Positions 51,524 through 59,443 of a stretch of 64,000 nt of DNA are shown in pieces (within the stretch, counting starts at the first letter, position 1; the number at the start of each line of letters is the position of its first letter). The notes beneath the pieces were generated by a model. It saw only the letters and a program-made list of their open reading frames with translations, did not search any database and had not been told where the DNA came from. The DNA lies in NCBI GenBank assembly GCA_022839625.1, contig JALHJL010000001.1, positions 62,001 to 126,000 on the forward strand, in the 5' to 3' direction. The stretch comes from Phycisphaerales bacterium (GTDB taxonomy: Bacteria; Planctomycetota; Phycisphaerae; UBA1845; Fen-1342). The translations under genes were made by a program, and so were the position numbers.

Positions 51524-53404
51524 ATGCCCCCGGCTGCACGCACGAACGACCCGACCGCGCACGGCAACCCGCTGAACCCGGGGCCGGGCAGTCTGGATGT
51601 GATGATCGGGTACATGCCGGCCTGGCGGGCGCTCCCGTCCTCCGTCGCCGGCGCGATGGACGCCATCTCCAACTCGATGAACTCGTTCATGAGCAAGCCG
51701 CAGATGACGCCGGCGAACGCCGCGGCCGACCTCGCCAAGATCTCGCAGAATCTGACGCAAGGTGGGGCCAAGGCTGCCGCCGCGGGCGCGCCCGCCGCAG
51801 CCGGCACTGCCGCCAGCCAGCTCGTTACGCTGAACGCGACGAACGTGACCCTGACGGCGACCTGGACGACGGCCTCGGCGGCCCCCGGCGGCCAGCCGGC
51901 AGCGAATATCGCGTACACGGAGGGGATCAAGGCCGCGGCCGGCGCCGCGGCGTGCGCCACCGTTTCCGCGATGGCCAGTCTGGCCGACATGCACGTGTGC
52001 CCGCTGCCTTCCGGGCCGGCGGTGCACGGTCCGGGCTTCGTCACCAAGGGCAGCAGTTCCGTCCTGATTAACAACCTGCCCGCCTGCCGCCAAGACGATA
52101 AGGTCATGGAAGCCTGCGGCGGCAGCGACCCGATCGCGATGGGCTGTCCGACGGTAATCATCGGTGACGACGGCGGCAGCGGCGGAGGGGGCGGGGGCGG
52201 CGGAGGGGGCGGGGGCGGCGGCACGGCCGGTGGTGGCGGCGGCGGGGGCGAGGGCGGCGGCGATGACGAATCCCCCACCGCTCAAGCCGGCACGCAGACC
52301 GCGCAGCGCACGCCGGGGCCGTCGGGCGAGAAGGTGGGGACAAGCACCCACTGGATCGAGATCGAGCTGGTGGACGAAGCCAACCAGCCCGTCGTCGGCG
52401 AGCCGTTCCTGATCAAGCTCCCACAGGGCGAGCAAGTGGCGGAGGTCAAGAACCGCACCGATGCGCGCGGCATGTACCGTATCGACGGCATGAAGCGCTC
52501 CGGAACCTGCACGATCCGATTCACAGACTTGGATCTGGCGGCGTGGCAGCGCTGGACCGCCAACCCGCCGCCACCCGCTTCGGCCGCCGCGATCGCGCCC
52601 CCAACGACGACTGAGACGGGCCCTGTGCCGCCCGGACCCGGCGCCCGCGGCGGAACATGGCGCACCGTGCGGCAGGGCGAGTGCATCTCCAGCATCGCCG
52701 CGGACACGGGGCATTTCTGGGACACGCTCTGGAGTCATGCGGCCAACGCGGAGCTGAAACGCCGGCGGGGCGACCCGAACCTGCTGCTGGCCGGCGACGC
52801 GGTATTCGTACCTGACAAGCGGCCCCGCGAGGAGAGTGGTGCCACGGATCAGCACCACAAGTTCCTGCGCCGTGGAGAGCCCCATTGGCTTGACCTCAAG
52901 CTGATGCGGCAGGGCGAGCCGCGGGCCAACGAGCCGTACGAGCTGGAGGTGGACGGCCGTTCGCGCAAGGGCACGACCGACGCGCAGGGACGAATTCATG
53001 AACCGCTGCCGGGCAGTGCCCGCCAGGCCGTCTTGCGGATCGGAAACCGCGTCATTCGGTTCAACCTGGGGGCCGTGGACCCAGTTAGTGAAATCACCGG
53101 CGTTCAGCAGCGGCTCAACAACCTCGGATTCGCCGTGGGGCCGGTGGACGGCGTGATGGGGCCGCGCACGCTGGCGGCGTTGAACCTGTTCCGTCAGCGC
53201 GTGGGCCTGCCGACTTCGCCGAAGCTCGATCCGGCGACGCGGACCAAGTTGACTGAATACCATGACCAGATGGCGGGCCAGTTGCCGGCGACGGCTACGG
53301 ACGCGGTCGATGATGCCGAGTTCGAGGATTTTGGCCTGTCGCCTGAGGACGAGGATACGTCGGTGGACGTCGCCGAAACCGGCGACGAGGAGCGCAGTGC
53401 GTGA
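51524..53404 (+). CDS. PAAR-like spike-tip protein with beta modules, LysM and peptidoglycan-binding domain
   Basis: This is 626 residues. Residues 1-215 are PAAR-like, split by a helical insert: PTAHGNPLNPGPG near the start, and HVCPLPSGPAVHGPGFV plus ACGGSDPIAMGCPTVIIG at the end, with His/Cys residues suited to bind the tip metal. A Gly-rich linker (about 218-248) follows. Residues about 275-345 are the beta module shared with VgrG (WIEIELVDEANQPVVGEPF). LysM lies at about 376-430 and a linker (GATDQHHKFLRRG) is shared with the upstream effector. A second beta module (about 456-520) and a PG_binding_1 domain (about 520-585, ITGVQQRLNNLGFAVGPVDG) follow. The wall-binding domains suggest that the tip reaches the target's peptidoglycan. 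Confidence 0.85.
   Translation: MPPAARTNDPTAHGNPLNPGPGSLDVMIGYMPAWRALPSSVAGAMDAISNSMNSFMSKPQMTPANAAADLAKISQNLTQGGAKAAAAGAPAAAGTAASQLVTLNATNVTLTATWTTASAAPGGQPAANIAYTEGIKAAAGAAACATVSAMASLADMHVCPLPSGPAVHGPGFVTKGSSSVLINNLPACRQDDKVMEACGGSDPIAMGCPTVIIGDDGGSGGGGGGGGGGGGGGTAGGGGGGGEGGGDDESPTAQAGTQTAQRTPGPSGEKVGTSTHWIEIELVDEANQPVVGEPFLIKLPQGEQVAEVKNRTDARGMYRIDGMKRSGTCTIRFTDLDLAAWQRWTANPPPPASAAAIAPPTTTETGPVPPGPGARGGTWRTVRQGECISSIAADTGHFWDTLWSHAANAELKRRRGDPNLLLAGDAVFVPDKRPREESGATDQHHKFLRRGEPHWLDLKLMRQGEPRANEPYELEVDGRSRKGTTDAQGRIHEPLPGSARQAVLRIGNRVIRFNLGAVDPVSEITGVQQRLNNLGFAVGPVDGVMGPRTLAALNLFRQRVGLPTSPKLDPATRTKLTEYHDQMAGQLPATATDAVDDAEFEDFGLSPEDEDTSVDVAETGDEERSA
52168..52262 (+). repeat. Purine/G-rich tract encoding the poly-Gly linker of the PAAR protein
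   Basis: Runs of GGAGGGGGCGGGGGCGGC encode over 20 glycines. Such a tract may be slippage-prone and could form G-quadruplexes on the coding strand. Confidence 0.85.
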
Positions 53405-53454
53405 ACCTGGCGGCAGCCGCGCGAGGATGCGGCACGCCGTGCTGAGGTGATACG

Positions 53455-54615
53455 TTGGCGACGCCCAAAGCCAGTCCTTCCGCGAAGAAACCGAGCAAAG
53501 CCGGGGCCGCGCCGCCCTTCACGCCTGACGCGGCAGCGGTCGCGGACTGGCCGGCGAAGCGTTCGGTGACCGGCACGAGCACGGGCGCGACCGTGGACGA
53601 GGCGGTCCGGCCGGATGCGGAGCTGGACATCACCTACAAGACTCAGTTCCGCTTCTATCGCTTCTGGCAGACCCGCGTACCGACGCCCGCGTGGTTCGGC
53701 ACAGGCGAGAGCAGCGACTTGCCTGCCAGAGTTGAGAAGGCCCCGCATGGCGACGTCGTGCTCGATGCCGATGAGCGGCTCTGTCAACTTGACGTCAAGG
53801 ACCAGACCACGGTCCGGGTGGGCAAGCAAACGCTCAGCCTGCAACTAGGCGAATCCGAGAAGCGCAGCTTGCCCTACTGGTTCCCGGCCGGTGCCAAGCT
53901 GCCGCCGGAGGTGAGGGTCAACGATCCGAAGTGGAAGTGGAAGCCGCCGCAGAAGCAGCCCAACAGCAGCCCGGACAACCAGTGGGGCCTGCGGGGCGAC
54001 TTCCAGTTCCGGACGACGTCACCCGACCTGGAGGCCAACACCCGGAACTACAAGATGGTGACGGTGTGGCAGCGCTGGAAGGACGACGCGAAATGCTACA
54101 CGGGGGAGAAGACATCCAAGGGCGTAGCCGTCCCGCCCATGTGTACGCAGCCGCTTGGGATCTACGCCGGCTTCGTGCGGGTGATGGGGAATCACCAGTC
54201 GCAGGAGGAGCGCGCCAAGTATCCGGCCATCTGGATAGGCTACACCTGGAACGCCGATGCCTCCGAATGGGGGCTCGGCGTACTGGGCTGGGTCCTGAAG
54301 AACCCCCAGTCAACGAAGCTGACGACGTCGATCTTCATTCACCCCGGCAATTTCCCCAATTGGTTCCTGGGCTGCATGGCACCCGGTCCGGCCGAGAAGC
54401 AGACCGAATGGGGGTTCAAGTCCAAGGATGATACCAGCCAGGCCATGTGGGACATCCTGGCCGCCGTGGGCGTGAAGAAGAAGGAATACATTGAAACGAC
54501 CAAGTATCTGGAGCCTGACAAAAAACATCGGAAGTGGTTCTTGATCCGCGTGAAAGCTGAATCGCCGTCGGTCGTCGCAGCCGACGGCTGGAAGGACTGC
54601 CCGATCTGGGTCTAG
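53455..54615 (+). CDS. Possible type VI cell-wall effector with an H-x-GNFP...GC motif
   Basis: This is 386 residues from a TTG start with GAGGTGA just upstream; no in-frame ATG is near. The N-terminal 45 residues are Lys/Pro/Ala-rich, and the middle part (about 55-200) is beta-rich with many Trp and Lys. Residues 293-308 read IFIHPGNFPNWFLGCM (His296, Cys307). This resembles the HxGNYPxxxxGC core of DUF5675-type domains and, more loosely, the His...Cys active site of L,D-transpeptidases. It could therefore be a peptidoglycan-acting cysteine enzyme. It has no signal peptide and sits between the PAAR gene and a small orphan gene, as expected for cargo. The assignment is tentative. Confidence 0.6.
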   Translation: MATPKASPSAKKPSKAGAAPPFTPDAAAVADWPAKRSVTGTSTGATVDEAVRPDAELDITYKTQFRFYRFWQTRVPTPAWFGTGESSDLPARVEKAPHGDVVLDADERLCQLDVKDQTTVRVGKQTLSLQLGESEKRSLPYWFPAGAKLPPEVRVNDPKWKWKPPQKQPNSSPDNQWGLRGDFQFRTTSPDLEANTRNYKMVTVWQRWKDDAKCYTGEKTSKGVAVPPMCTQPLGIYAGFVRVMGNHQSQEERAKYPAIWIGYTWNADASEWGLGVLGWVLKNPQSTKLTTSIFIHPGNFPNWFLGCMAPGPAEKQTEWGFKSKDDTSQAMWDILAAVGVKKKEYIETTKYLEPDKKHRKWFLIRVKAESPSVVAADGWKDCPIWV

Positions 54616-54713
54616 CCGCTGACCGGGAAGCTTCCGGGATGAAGTGTGCGACCAACGAGGGCCACGGCGTCCGGCGCTGAGGCGGACGCCCGAGACCAGC
54701 GAAGGAGTGTGTG

Positions 54714-55007
54714 ATGAACGCGATTGTCGAAGCCAAAGTGGCGGACTACTTGCGGAACTGGCTGCGCTACGACCCGTATGCCTGCGGGACGATTCTCGAG
54801 TGCATGCGGCGTGCGGCTACGGCCGGCGGATTTGACCTGGACGAACGCTTCCGCTACGCGAACCTCGGTTCCGGACCCGAGGGCCGCATCGCGTCGGGAA
54901 TCGTCGACCGGGCCCTGATGGGCGGCGGCTGCGAAAGCAGCGACTACGCCATGCGCGCCCAGATCGACAACTGGGTCCGCTACAACCCGGTCAAAGGGAA
55001 GTTCTAG
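54714..55007 (+). CDS. Small protein of unknown function, candidate immunity or accessory protein
   Basis: This is 97 residues, no signal peptide and no recognised domain. The sequence is mixed helix with three Cys residues, paired NWLRYDPYACG and DNWVRYNPVKG segments near each end, and a Gly-rich middle. The ATG at 54714 has AAGGAG six bases upstream, a strong ribosome site that supports a real gene. It follows the possible cell-wall effector by 98 bp. If that protein acts in the periplasm, an immunity protein would be expected to carry a signal peptide, which this lacks, so the pairing is uncertain. Confidence 0.6.
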   Translation: MNAIVEAKVADYLRNWLRYDPYACGTILECMRRAATAGGFDLDERFRYANLGSGPEGRIASGIVDRALMGGGCESSDYAMRAQIDNWVRYNPVKGKF

Positions 55008-55020
55008 ACCGGGTGCGCAG

Positions 55021-55090
55021 CGACGGTAGCGCTGGACCTCCGTGTCCAGCGCTGCGGAGGCGTCGGACACGGAGGTCCGACGCTACGCAG
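55021..55090. repeat. Double-hairpin palindromic repeat, GTAGCGTCGGACC family
   Basis: AGCGCTGGAC/GTCCAGCGCT (55028-55053) and GCGTCGGAC/GTCCGACGC (55060-55083) are perfect stems. In addition the whole of 55027-55048 is nearly complementary to 55065-55086. It is related to 18571-18625. The rest of the 298-bp gap to 55305 has no supported gene. Confidence 0.9.
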
Positions 55091-55305
55091 AGGCGGCCCG
55101 ACACGCGCGCCCTTCCCAACAGTCGTGCGCGGCGGCGTGCCGCCTGCCCGCCGCGGCGGGCAGTGGCGCTCGGCGTGTGGTGATGAGAACCGCCCGCTAC
55201 CGCTGGCAGCTTGGATCTGTGCGGCGCGAACCCGCGCGGCCCGGATGGACAACGGCAGCCGCACTACATTGGTCCGGCTGAATCGCGATACGATGGAGAC
55301 TCGCC

Positions 55306-57120
55306 ATGACCGACGAACCGATGCCACCTGATCTCGAAGTCGATCTGCCGCTGCCCGGCGGCCTGAAGGTCACGACCGGCCGGCCCTACCGGATGCTGCT
55401 CGTCAGCGACCTGCGCGGCTCGGACAGCGGCCGGCTGTCGGGTCCGCTCCGCGACCGCGTGGTCGAGGTGACGCCCGATGACTTCGATGAGGTCATGGCG
55501 ACGGCGCAGCCTGCGCTGTCCTTCAAGACCACCGATCCGACCAAGCCGGGCAACGAGATGGTGGCCATCGACCTCCGCTTCGATGCCCTGGCGGACTTCC
55601 AGCCGGCGGCCATCTTGCGGCAACTTCCCGCCACGAGGGCATTGCTTGACGCGCGCGACCAGATCGTCGCGCGAATGCGCGGCAAGCTCTCCGCCACGCA
55701 GCTTACCGAGTCGATCGGCAGGGCCGCGTCAGCCGACCCGCAGCTTGCCTGGTTGCCCGGGGCTATCCACTGGGCCCCCGCGGCCCCCGGCCCGACGCCG
55801 GAGGCGGTCGACGACCTCCTCGGCCAGTTGGATCTCGGAGAGGAGCCGTCCGACAAACCAGCCAAGCCGCCGAAATCACCCATCGGCGCTGCGGTCTCGG
55901 CCGTGGCCGCCGGCGGCGGACCGCAGATACCGGCCGAGGAATCCTCCGCGCTGCGACGGACGCTCGGACAAATCGACCAGCGCGCCGCGAGTTGGTTGAA
56001 CGCCGTGCTGCATGCGCCGCCCGTGCAGGAGCTGGAGGCGCGCTGGCGCGCGCTGGCCTTCCTGGTCAGCCACCTGGATTTCCGCAAGGGGCTACGGGTC
56101 ACGGTGTTGCACGCGCCGCGCCAGGAGCTGACCCAACGCCTGGTGTCGCTGGTGATTGATCCGGTCTTCGACCAGGGCGCCGACGCCCCCGACCTGCTCG
56201 TCGTCGATATGCTCTTCGGCAACACCGCGCCGGATATCGAGATTCTCGACGAATTGGCCCAACACGCGGCCAGCCTGCCCGTGGTGGCCCTGGCCGGCGT
56301 GTCCGCGGAGTTCTTCGGCGTGAAGCACGCCTGGCAGGTGCCCTCGCTGCCGGCCTTCGTTTCGCTCTTCGACCAATGGCAGTTCGCGAAGTGGAAGACC
56401 CTGCGCGGCCAGCCGTACGCCCGCTCGCTGGGGGCCGTGTTCGGACGCGGCCTGCTGCGCGCGCCGTACGGCAAAGACGGTGGGGACGATCTCGAGCTGC
56501 GGTACCGGGAGGAATGCCTGGCGGAGAAGGACTTCGTCTGGGCGAGCGGGCCGATCGCCGCCGCGTGCACCATCGGACGCAGCATGGCCGAGACGGGCTG
56601 GCCGACCGGGATGGTCGGCCGGCTGGAGGGCTTCGCCAGCGCGCTGGGCGGCAAGAAGGGCGACAAGCAGTTCGGCCCGGCCGACACGCAAATGCCGCTG
56701 GAAAAGGCCCAGGACATGGCGGTCGCCGGCCTCAACGCCGTGATCTGCTACAGGGACGAGACCCGGGTCGTGGTCTGCAACGGGTTCAGCGCGGCGCGGC
56801 CGACGCGCGGGGAAGGCTACGCCCTGCTCGAAGTCAGCCTGCCGTATCAGCTCTTCGCCAGCCGGCTGTCGAGCCTCCTGCTCGATCTGAAGCCGCACCT
56901 GAGCGGTCTCTCGCAGGAGAAGGTGGCCGCGACGGCGCTGGCGCACGTCCGCGACTGGCTGACCGTGGCCGACGTGCCACCCGAGGAGCAGCAAGTCGCG
57001 GTCCAGGCACGGCCGCTTGACGACCAGCCGGATTCGCTTCAGCTCGCGGTCACGGTCACCCCCCCGCCGCGGGTCCTCCCCGGCGGCGTGCCGGTGGTGC
57101 TGGGCTACCGGATTCGGTAA
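55306..57120 (+). CDS. TssB-TssC fusion protein (type VI sheath paralog)
   Basis: This is 604 residues. Residues about 20-135 align with TssB of the same locus: RMLLVSDLRG against RMLVMGDYT, DDFDEVM against TNFDSVM, LRFDALADFQPAAILRQLP against LKFGTLKDFRPEAVARQVP. A Pro/Lys/Ala linker (about 150-215) follows. Residues about 225-575 align with TssC: NAVLHAPPVQELEARWRAL, DIEILDELAQHA, LPAFVSLFDQWQFAKW, LRAPYG, FVWASGPIAAACTIGRSMAETGWPTG and LPYQLFASRLSSLL. The N-terminal 60 or so residues of TssC are missing or replaced by the linker. Canonical tssB and tssC are present upstream, so this is an extra, single-chain sheath-like protein. Its role is unknown; a sheath cap, length regulator or variant sheath are possible. 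GGAG precedes the ATG. Confidence 0.85.
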   Translation: MTDEPMPPDLEVDLPLPGGLKVTTGRPYRMLLVSDLRGSDSGRLSGPLRDRVVEVTPDDFDEVMATAQPALSFKTTDPTKPGNEMVAIDLRFDALADFQPAAILRQLPATRALLDARDQIVARMRGKLSATQLTESIGRAASADPQLAWLPGAIHWAPAAPGPTPEAVDDLLGQLDLGEEPSDKPAKPPKSPIGAAVSAVAAGGGPQIPAEESSALRRTLGQIDQRAASWLNAVLHAPPVQELEARWRALAFLVSHLDFRKGLRVTVLHAPRQELTQRLVSLVIDPVFDQGADAPDLLVVDMLFGNTAPDIEILDELAQHAASLPVVALAGVSAEFFGVKHAWQVPSLPAFVSLFDQWQFAKWKTLRGQPYARSLGAVFGRGLLRAPYGKDGGDDLELRYREECLAEKDFVWASGPIAAACTIGRSMAETGWPTGMVGRLEGFASALGGKKGDKQFGPADTQMPLEKAQDMAVAGLNAVICYRDETRVVVCNGFSAARPTRGEGYALLEVSLPYQLFASRLSSLLLDLKPHLSGLSQEKVAATALAHVRDWLTVADVPPEEQQVAVQARPLDDQPDSLQLAVTVTPPPRVLPGGVPVVLGYRIR

Positions 57121-57154
57121 GGCACGCGCGGCGCGGGGTGCGCGACGTGCGCCA
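57121..57154. terminator. GC-rich inverted repeat between convergent genes
   Basis: The 34-bp gap between the fusion gene and the GH2 gene contains short GGCACG...CGTGC and GGCGC...GCGCC complementary pairs. A hairpin is possible, but no T-tract is present. Confidence 0.3.
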
Positions 57155-59443
57155 CTACTGCGGGCCAGACTCGTGCACGTCCACGATGCCCGCATCGATG
57201 CCCTGGCCGCCGGTAGTCTGCCGGCAATGCACGGCGATGATGTTCTCCCCGATCAGGAGCGCTTCGTTGTCCTTGATCGGCACGAGTACGTAGCTGGTCG
57301 TGTACCCTTTCAAGGTTGCGACGAGCACGCCGTTGACGTACACCTCGCAGTCCTCGTCGTGATAGACCTTCAGGTGCGGTTCGACCGGCAGGTCGGCGAG
57401 CTTGAAGCGCCGGCGCAGCCAGATTTCGGGCGTGTCCCATCGCGTCCGCACCACGATTCCGGGGGTGCCCGGACGGCCGAAGCCCCCTTCCCCCACTGGC
57501 CAGAGGCGGTCCACGAAATCCAGGTACACCCAGTCCTCCGGCGGCTGGGCGGTCGTGTACCGCCACATGTGCGCGTTCGTCTCCGAGGTGGGCGAAAGCA
57601 CCTGCACGCGCGGCGGGGGTCCGTACAGGCGCCGGTTGGCAGCCGCGACCGTCTCCGGGTCCATCTTGATCACGGCCCGGTCATAGGTCATCAGCCCGTT
57701 GACCTCGATCTCGACGTCCGTCGTCTGCGTATACACTGCCGCCGCCAGGCCCGGATCGCCGATGAGCAGGCGCAGCGTGCTCGTTAGATTGACGTACGCG
57801 CGGGTCAGCTCTTCCGGGGACGTGAAGTTGCGGTACCCCCAGTTCTTCTCCGCCTGCCAGGTATGGCCCGCCACCGGCAGCCCCAGCCCGCCGAATTCAC
57901 CGAGGACTGGCGCCCGGCGGCGCTCCGGCTGGGGCGACGCCGGCCCGGGATAGGCGTGGACGTCGTGCACGTCGCCGGCGCCGGTTTCGTGCCAGCCGCT
58001 GGCGGCGTTCACGAGGCGGGTGGGGTCCCATTGGCGCACCAGGCCGACGATGCGTTCGGTGTCGTACTGGCCCCAGCCTTCGTTGAACGGCACCCACATC
58101 ACGATGCACGGATGGTTGCGGAGCGCCGCGATCATCCGCTCCAGTTCCAGCTCGAACTGGCGGGCGGACTCGGGCGTGCGCTGGTAATCCGGCGGCGCGT
58201 CCGTCTTGTCGCCGCTCGGCATGTCCTGCCAGACGAGCAACCCGAGCTTGTCGCACCAGTAGTACCAGCGGCCGGGCTCGACCTTCACGTGCTTGCGAAC
58301 CAGGTTGCAGCCGAGCTGCTTGAGCACCTCGAGGTCGTAACGCAAGGCCTCGTCGGTCGGCGCCGTGTAGAGCCCGTCGGGCCAGAAACCCTGGTCCAGC
58401 GGCCCGTACATGAAGAGCGGGCTGTTGTTCAAGAGCAGCCGGGTCCGGCCCCGCTTGTCCGGCCCGAGGCTGATCTTGCGCAGCCCGGCGTAGCTGGTCA
58501 CCTCGTCGATCACGCGCTCCTCGGCGCCGTCCTTCCAGACCAGGCGCAGCCGCAGGTCGTACAGGAACGGGTCGTCCGGCGACCACAGCCGCGCGTCGGG
58601 CACGTCGATCTCGATGCTGGTGCCGTCTGCGTCGCTCTCGCCCTGCGCGACTTCGCGCCCCCGCGCCGTGACGCTGACGCGCAGCACGTGCGAACCGCGC
58701 AACGTCCGCGCGATGTAGCGTTCGTCGACGCTGATGCGGAAGCGCTTCTGGTCAACCTCCGGCGTGATGACGAGCCCGTCGATGCGCGACCCCGCCACGG
58801 GCTCCAGCCACACGCTCTGCCAGATGCCGGTCGTCGGCGTGTACCAGATGCCCTTGGGCTCGCGGACCTGTTTGCCGCGCGGCTGATTGCCGGCGTCCGT
58901 GGGGTCCCAGACGGCAACGACCAGTTCGTGCGGGTGCCCCGCGCTGCCGCTCGGGCCCTGAAGGGCGTCCGTGATGTCCAACGTGAACGGGTCGTACCCG
59001 CCGCGGTGCGGCTCGAATTGCTTGCCGTTGACCCAGACCGTGGTTTCCCAATCGACGGCGCCGAAGTGCAGCAACACTTTCTTCCCAGCCCAGCTCTCCG
59101 GGGTCTCGAACGTTCGGCGATACCAGAGCCGCTCGTCCTCGCTGACGCGCTTCATCACGCCCGACAAGGCGGACTCGATGGGGAAGGGGACCAGAATCCG
59201 GCCGTCAAACTCTGTCGGCCGAGGTTCCGCCTTCGGCCGCACGACGTAGTCCCACAGCCCGTTCAGGCTCTGCCAATCCGGCCGGACCATCTGGGGCCGC
59301 GGGTACTCGGGATGGACACGGTCCGGCGTGACCTCCCTCATCCAGCGGGTCTTGAGCGGTCCCTCTTGCGGCTGCCACTGGGCGTATGCCGGCACCGCCG
59401 CCGCGCACGCCAGAACCGCCACGGCAGTTCCCACGTTCGTCAT
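57155..59443 (-). CDS. Secreted glycoside hydrolase family 2 enzyme
   Basis: This is 762 residues. A Sec signal peptide ends in AAAVPAYAQ (residues 1-22). The GH2 layout is clear: an N-terminal sugar-binding jelly roll (LHFGAVDWETTVWVNGK), an Ig-like domain, and a TIM barrel with the acid/base Glu455 in PFNEGWGQYD and the nucleophile Glu516 in LGEFGG. A further C-terminal beta domain (about 620-760) ends in HVHESG-type sequence. GH2 includes beta-galactosidases, mannosidases and glucuronidases; the specificity cannot be read. The ATG at 59443 has GGAGAG upstream and overlaps the stop of the permease gene by 4 bp, so it is the last gene of the sugar operon. Confidence 0.93.
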   Translation of the reverse strand: MTNVGTAVAVLACAAAVPAYAQWQPQEGPLKTRWMREVTPDRVHPEYPRPQMVRPDWQSLNGLWDYVVRPKAEPRPTEFDGRILVPFPIESALSGVMKRVSEDERLWYRRTFETPESWAGKKVLLHFGAVDWETTVWVNGKQFEPHRGGYDPFTLDITDALQGPSGSAGHPHELVVAVWDPTDAGNQPRGKQVREPKGIWYTPTTGIWQSVWLEPVAGSRIDGLVITPEVDQKRFRISVDERYIARTLRGSHVLRVSVTARGREVAQGESDADGTSIEIDVPDARLWSPDDPFLYDLRLRLVWKDGAEERVIDEVTSYAGLRKISLGPDKRGRTRLLLNNSPLFMYGPLDQGFWPDGLYTAPTDEALRYDLEVLKQLGCNLVRKHVKVEPGRWYYWCDKLGLLVWQDMPSGDKTDAPPDYQRTPESARQFELELERMIAALRNHPCIVMWVPFNEGWGQYDTERIVGLVRQWDPTRLVNAASGWHETGAGDVHDVHAYPGPASPQPERRRAPVLGEFGGLGLPVAGHTWQAEKNWGYRNFTSPEELTRAYVNLTSTLRLLIGDPGLAAAVYTQTTDVEIEVNGLMTYDRAVIKMDPETVAAANRRLYGPPPRVQVLSPTSETNAHMWRYTTAQPPEDWVYLDFVDRLWPVGEGGFGRPGTPGIVVRTRWDTPEIWLRRRFKLADLPVEPHLKVYHDEDCEVYVNGVLVATLKGYTTSYVLVPIKDNEALLIGENIIAVHCRQTTGGQGIDAGIVDVHESGPQ

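Noticed and set aside
48446..53263. Very long antisense open frame opposite the effector and PAAR genes
   Set aside because: It is a codon-usage shadow of high-GC genes. The plus-strand genes have domains and ribosome sites, while the antisense product has no recognisable features.
55042..55281. Short open frame in the gap before the fusion gene
   Set aside because: It reads through the palindromic repeat and has no ribosome site or conserved-looking composition.
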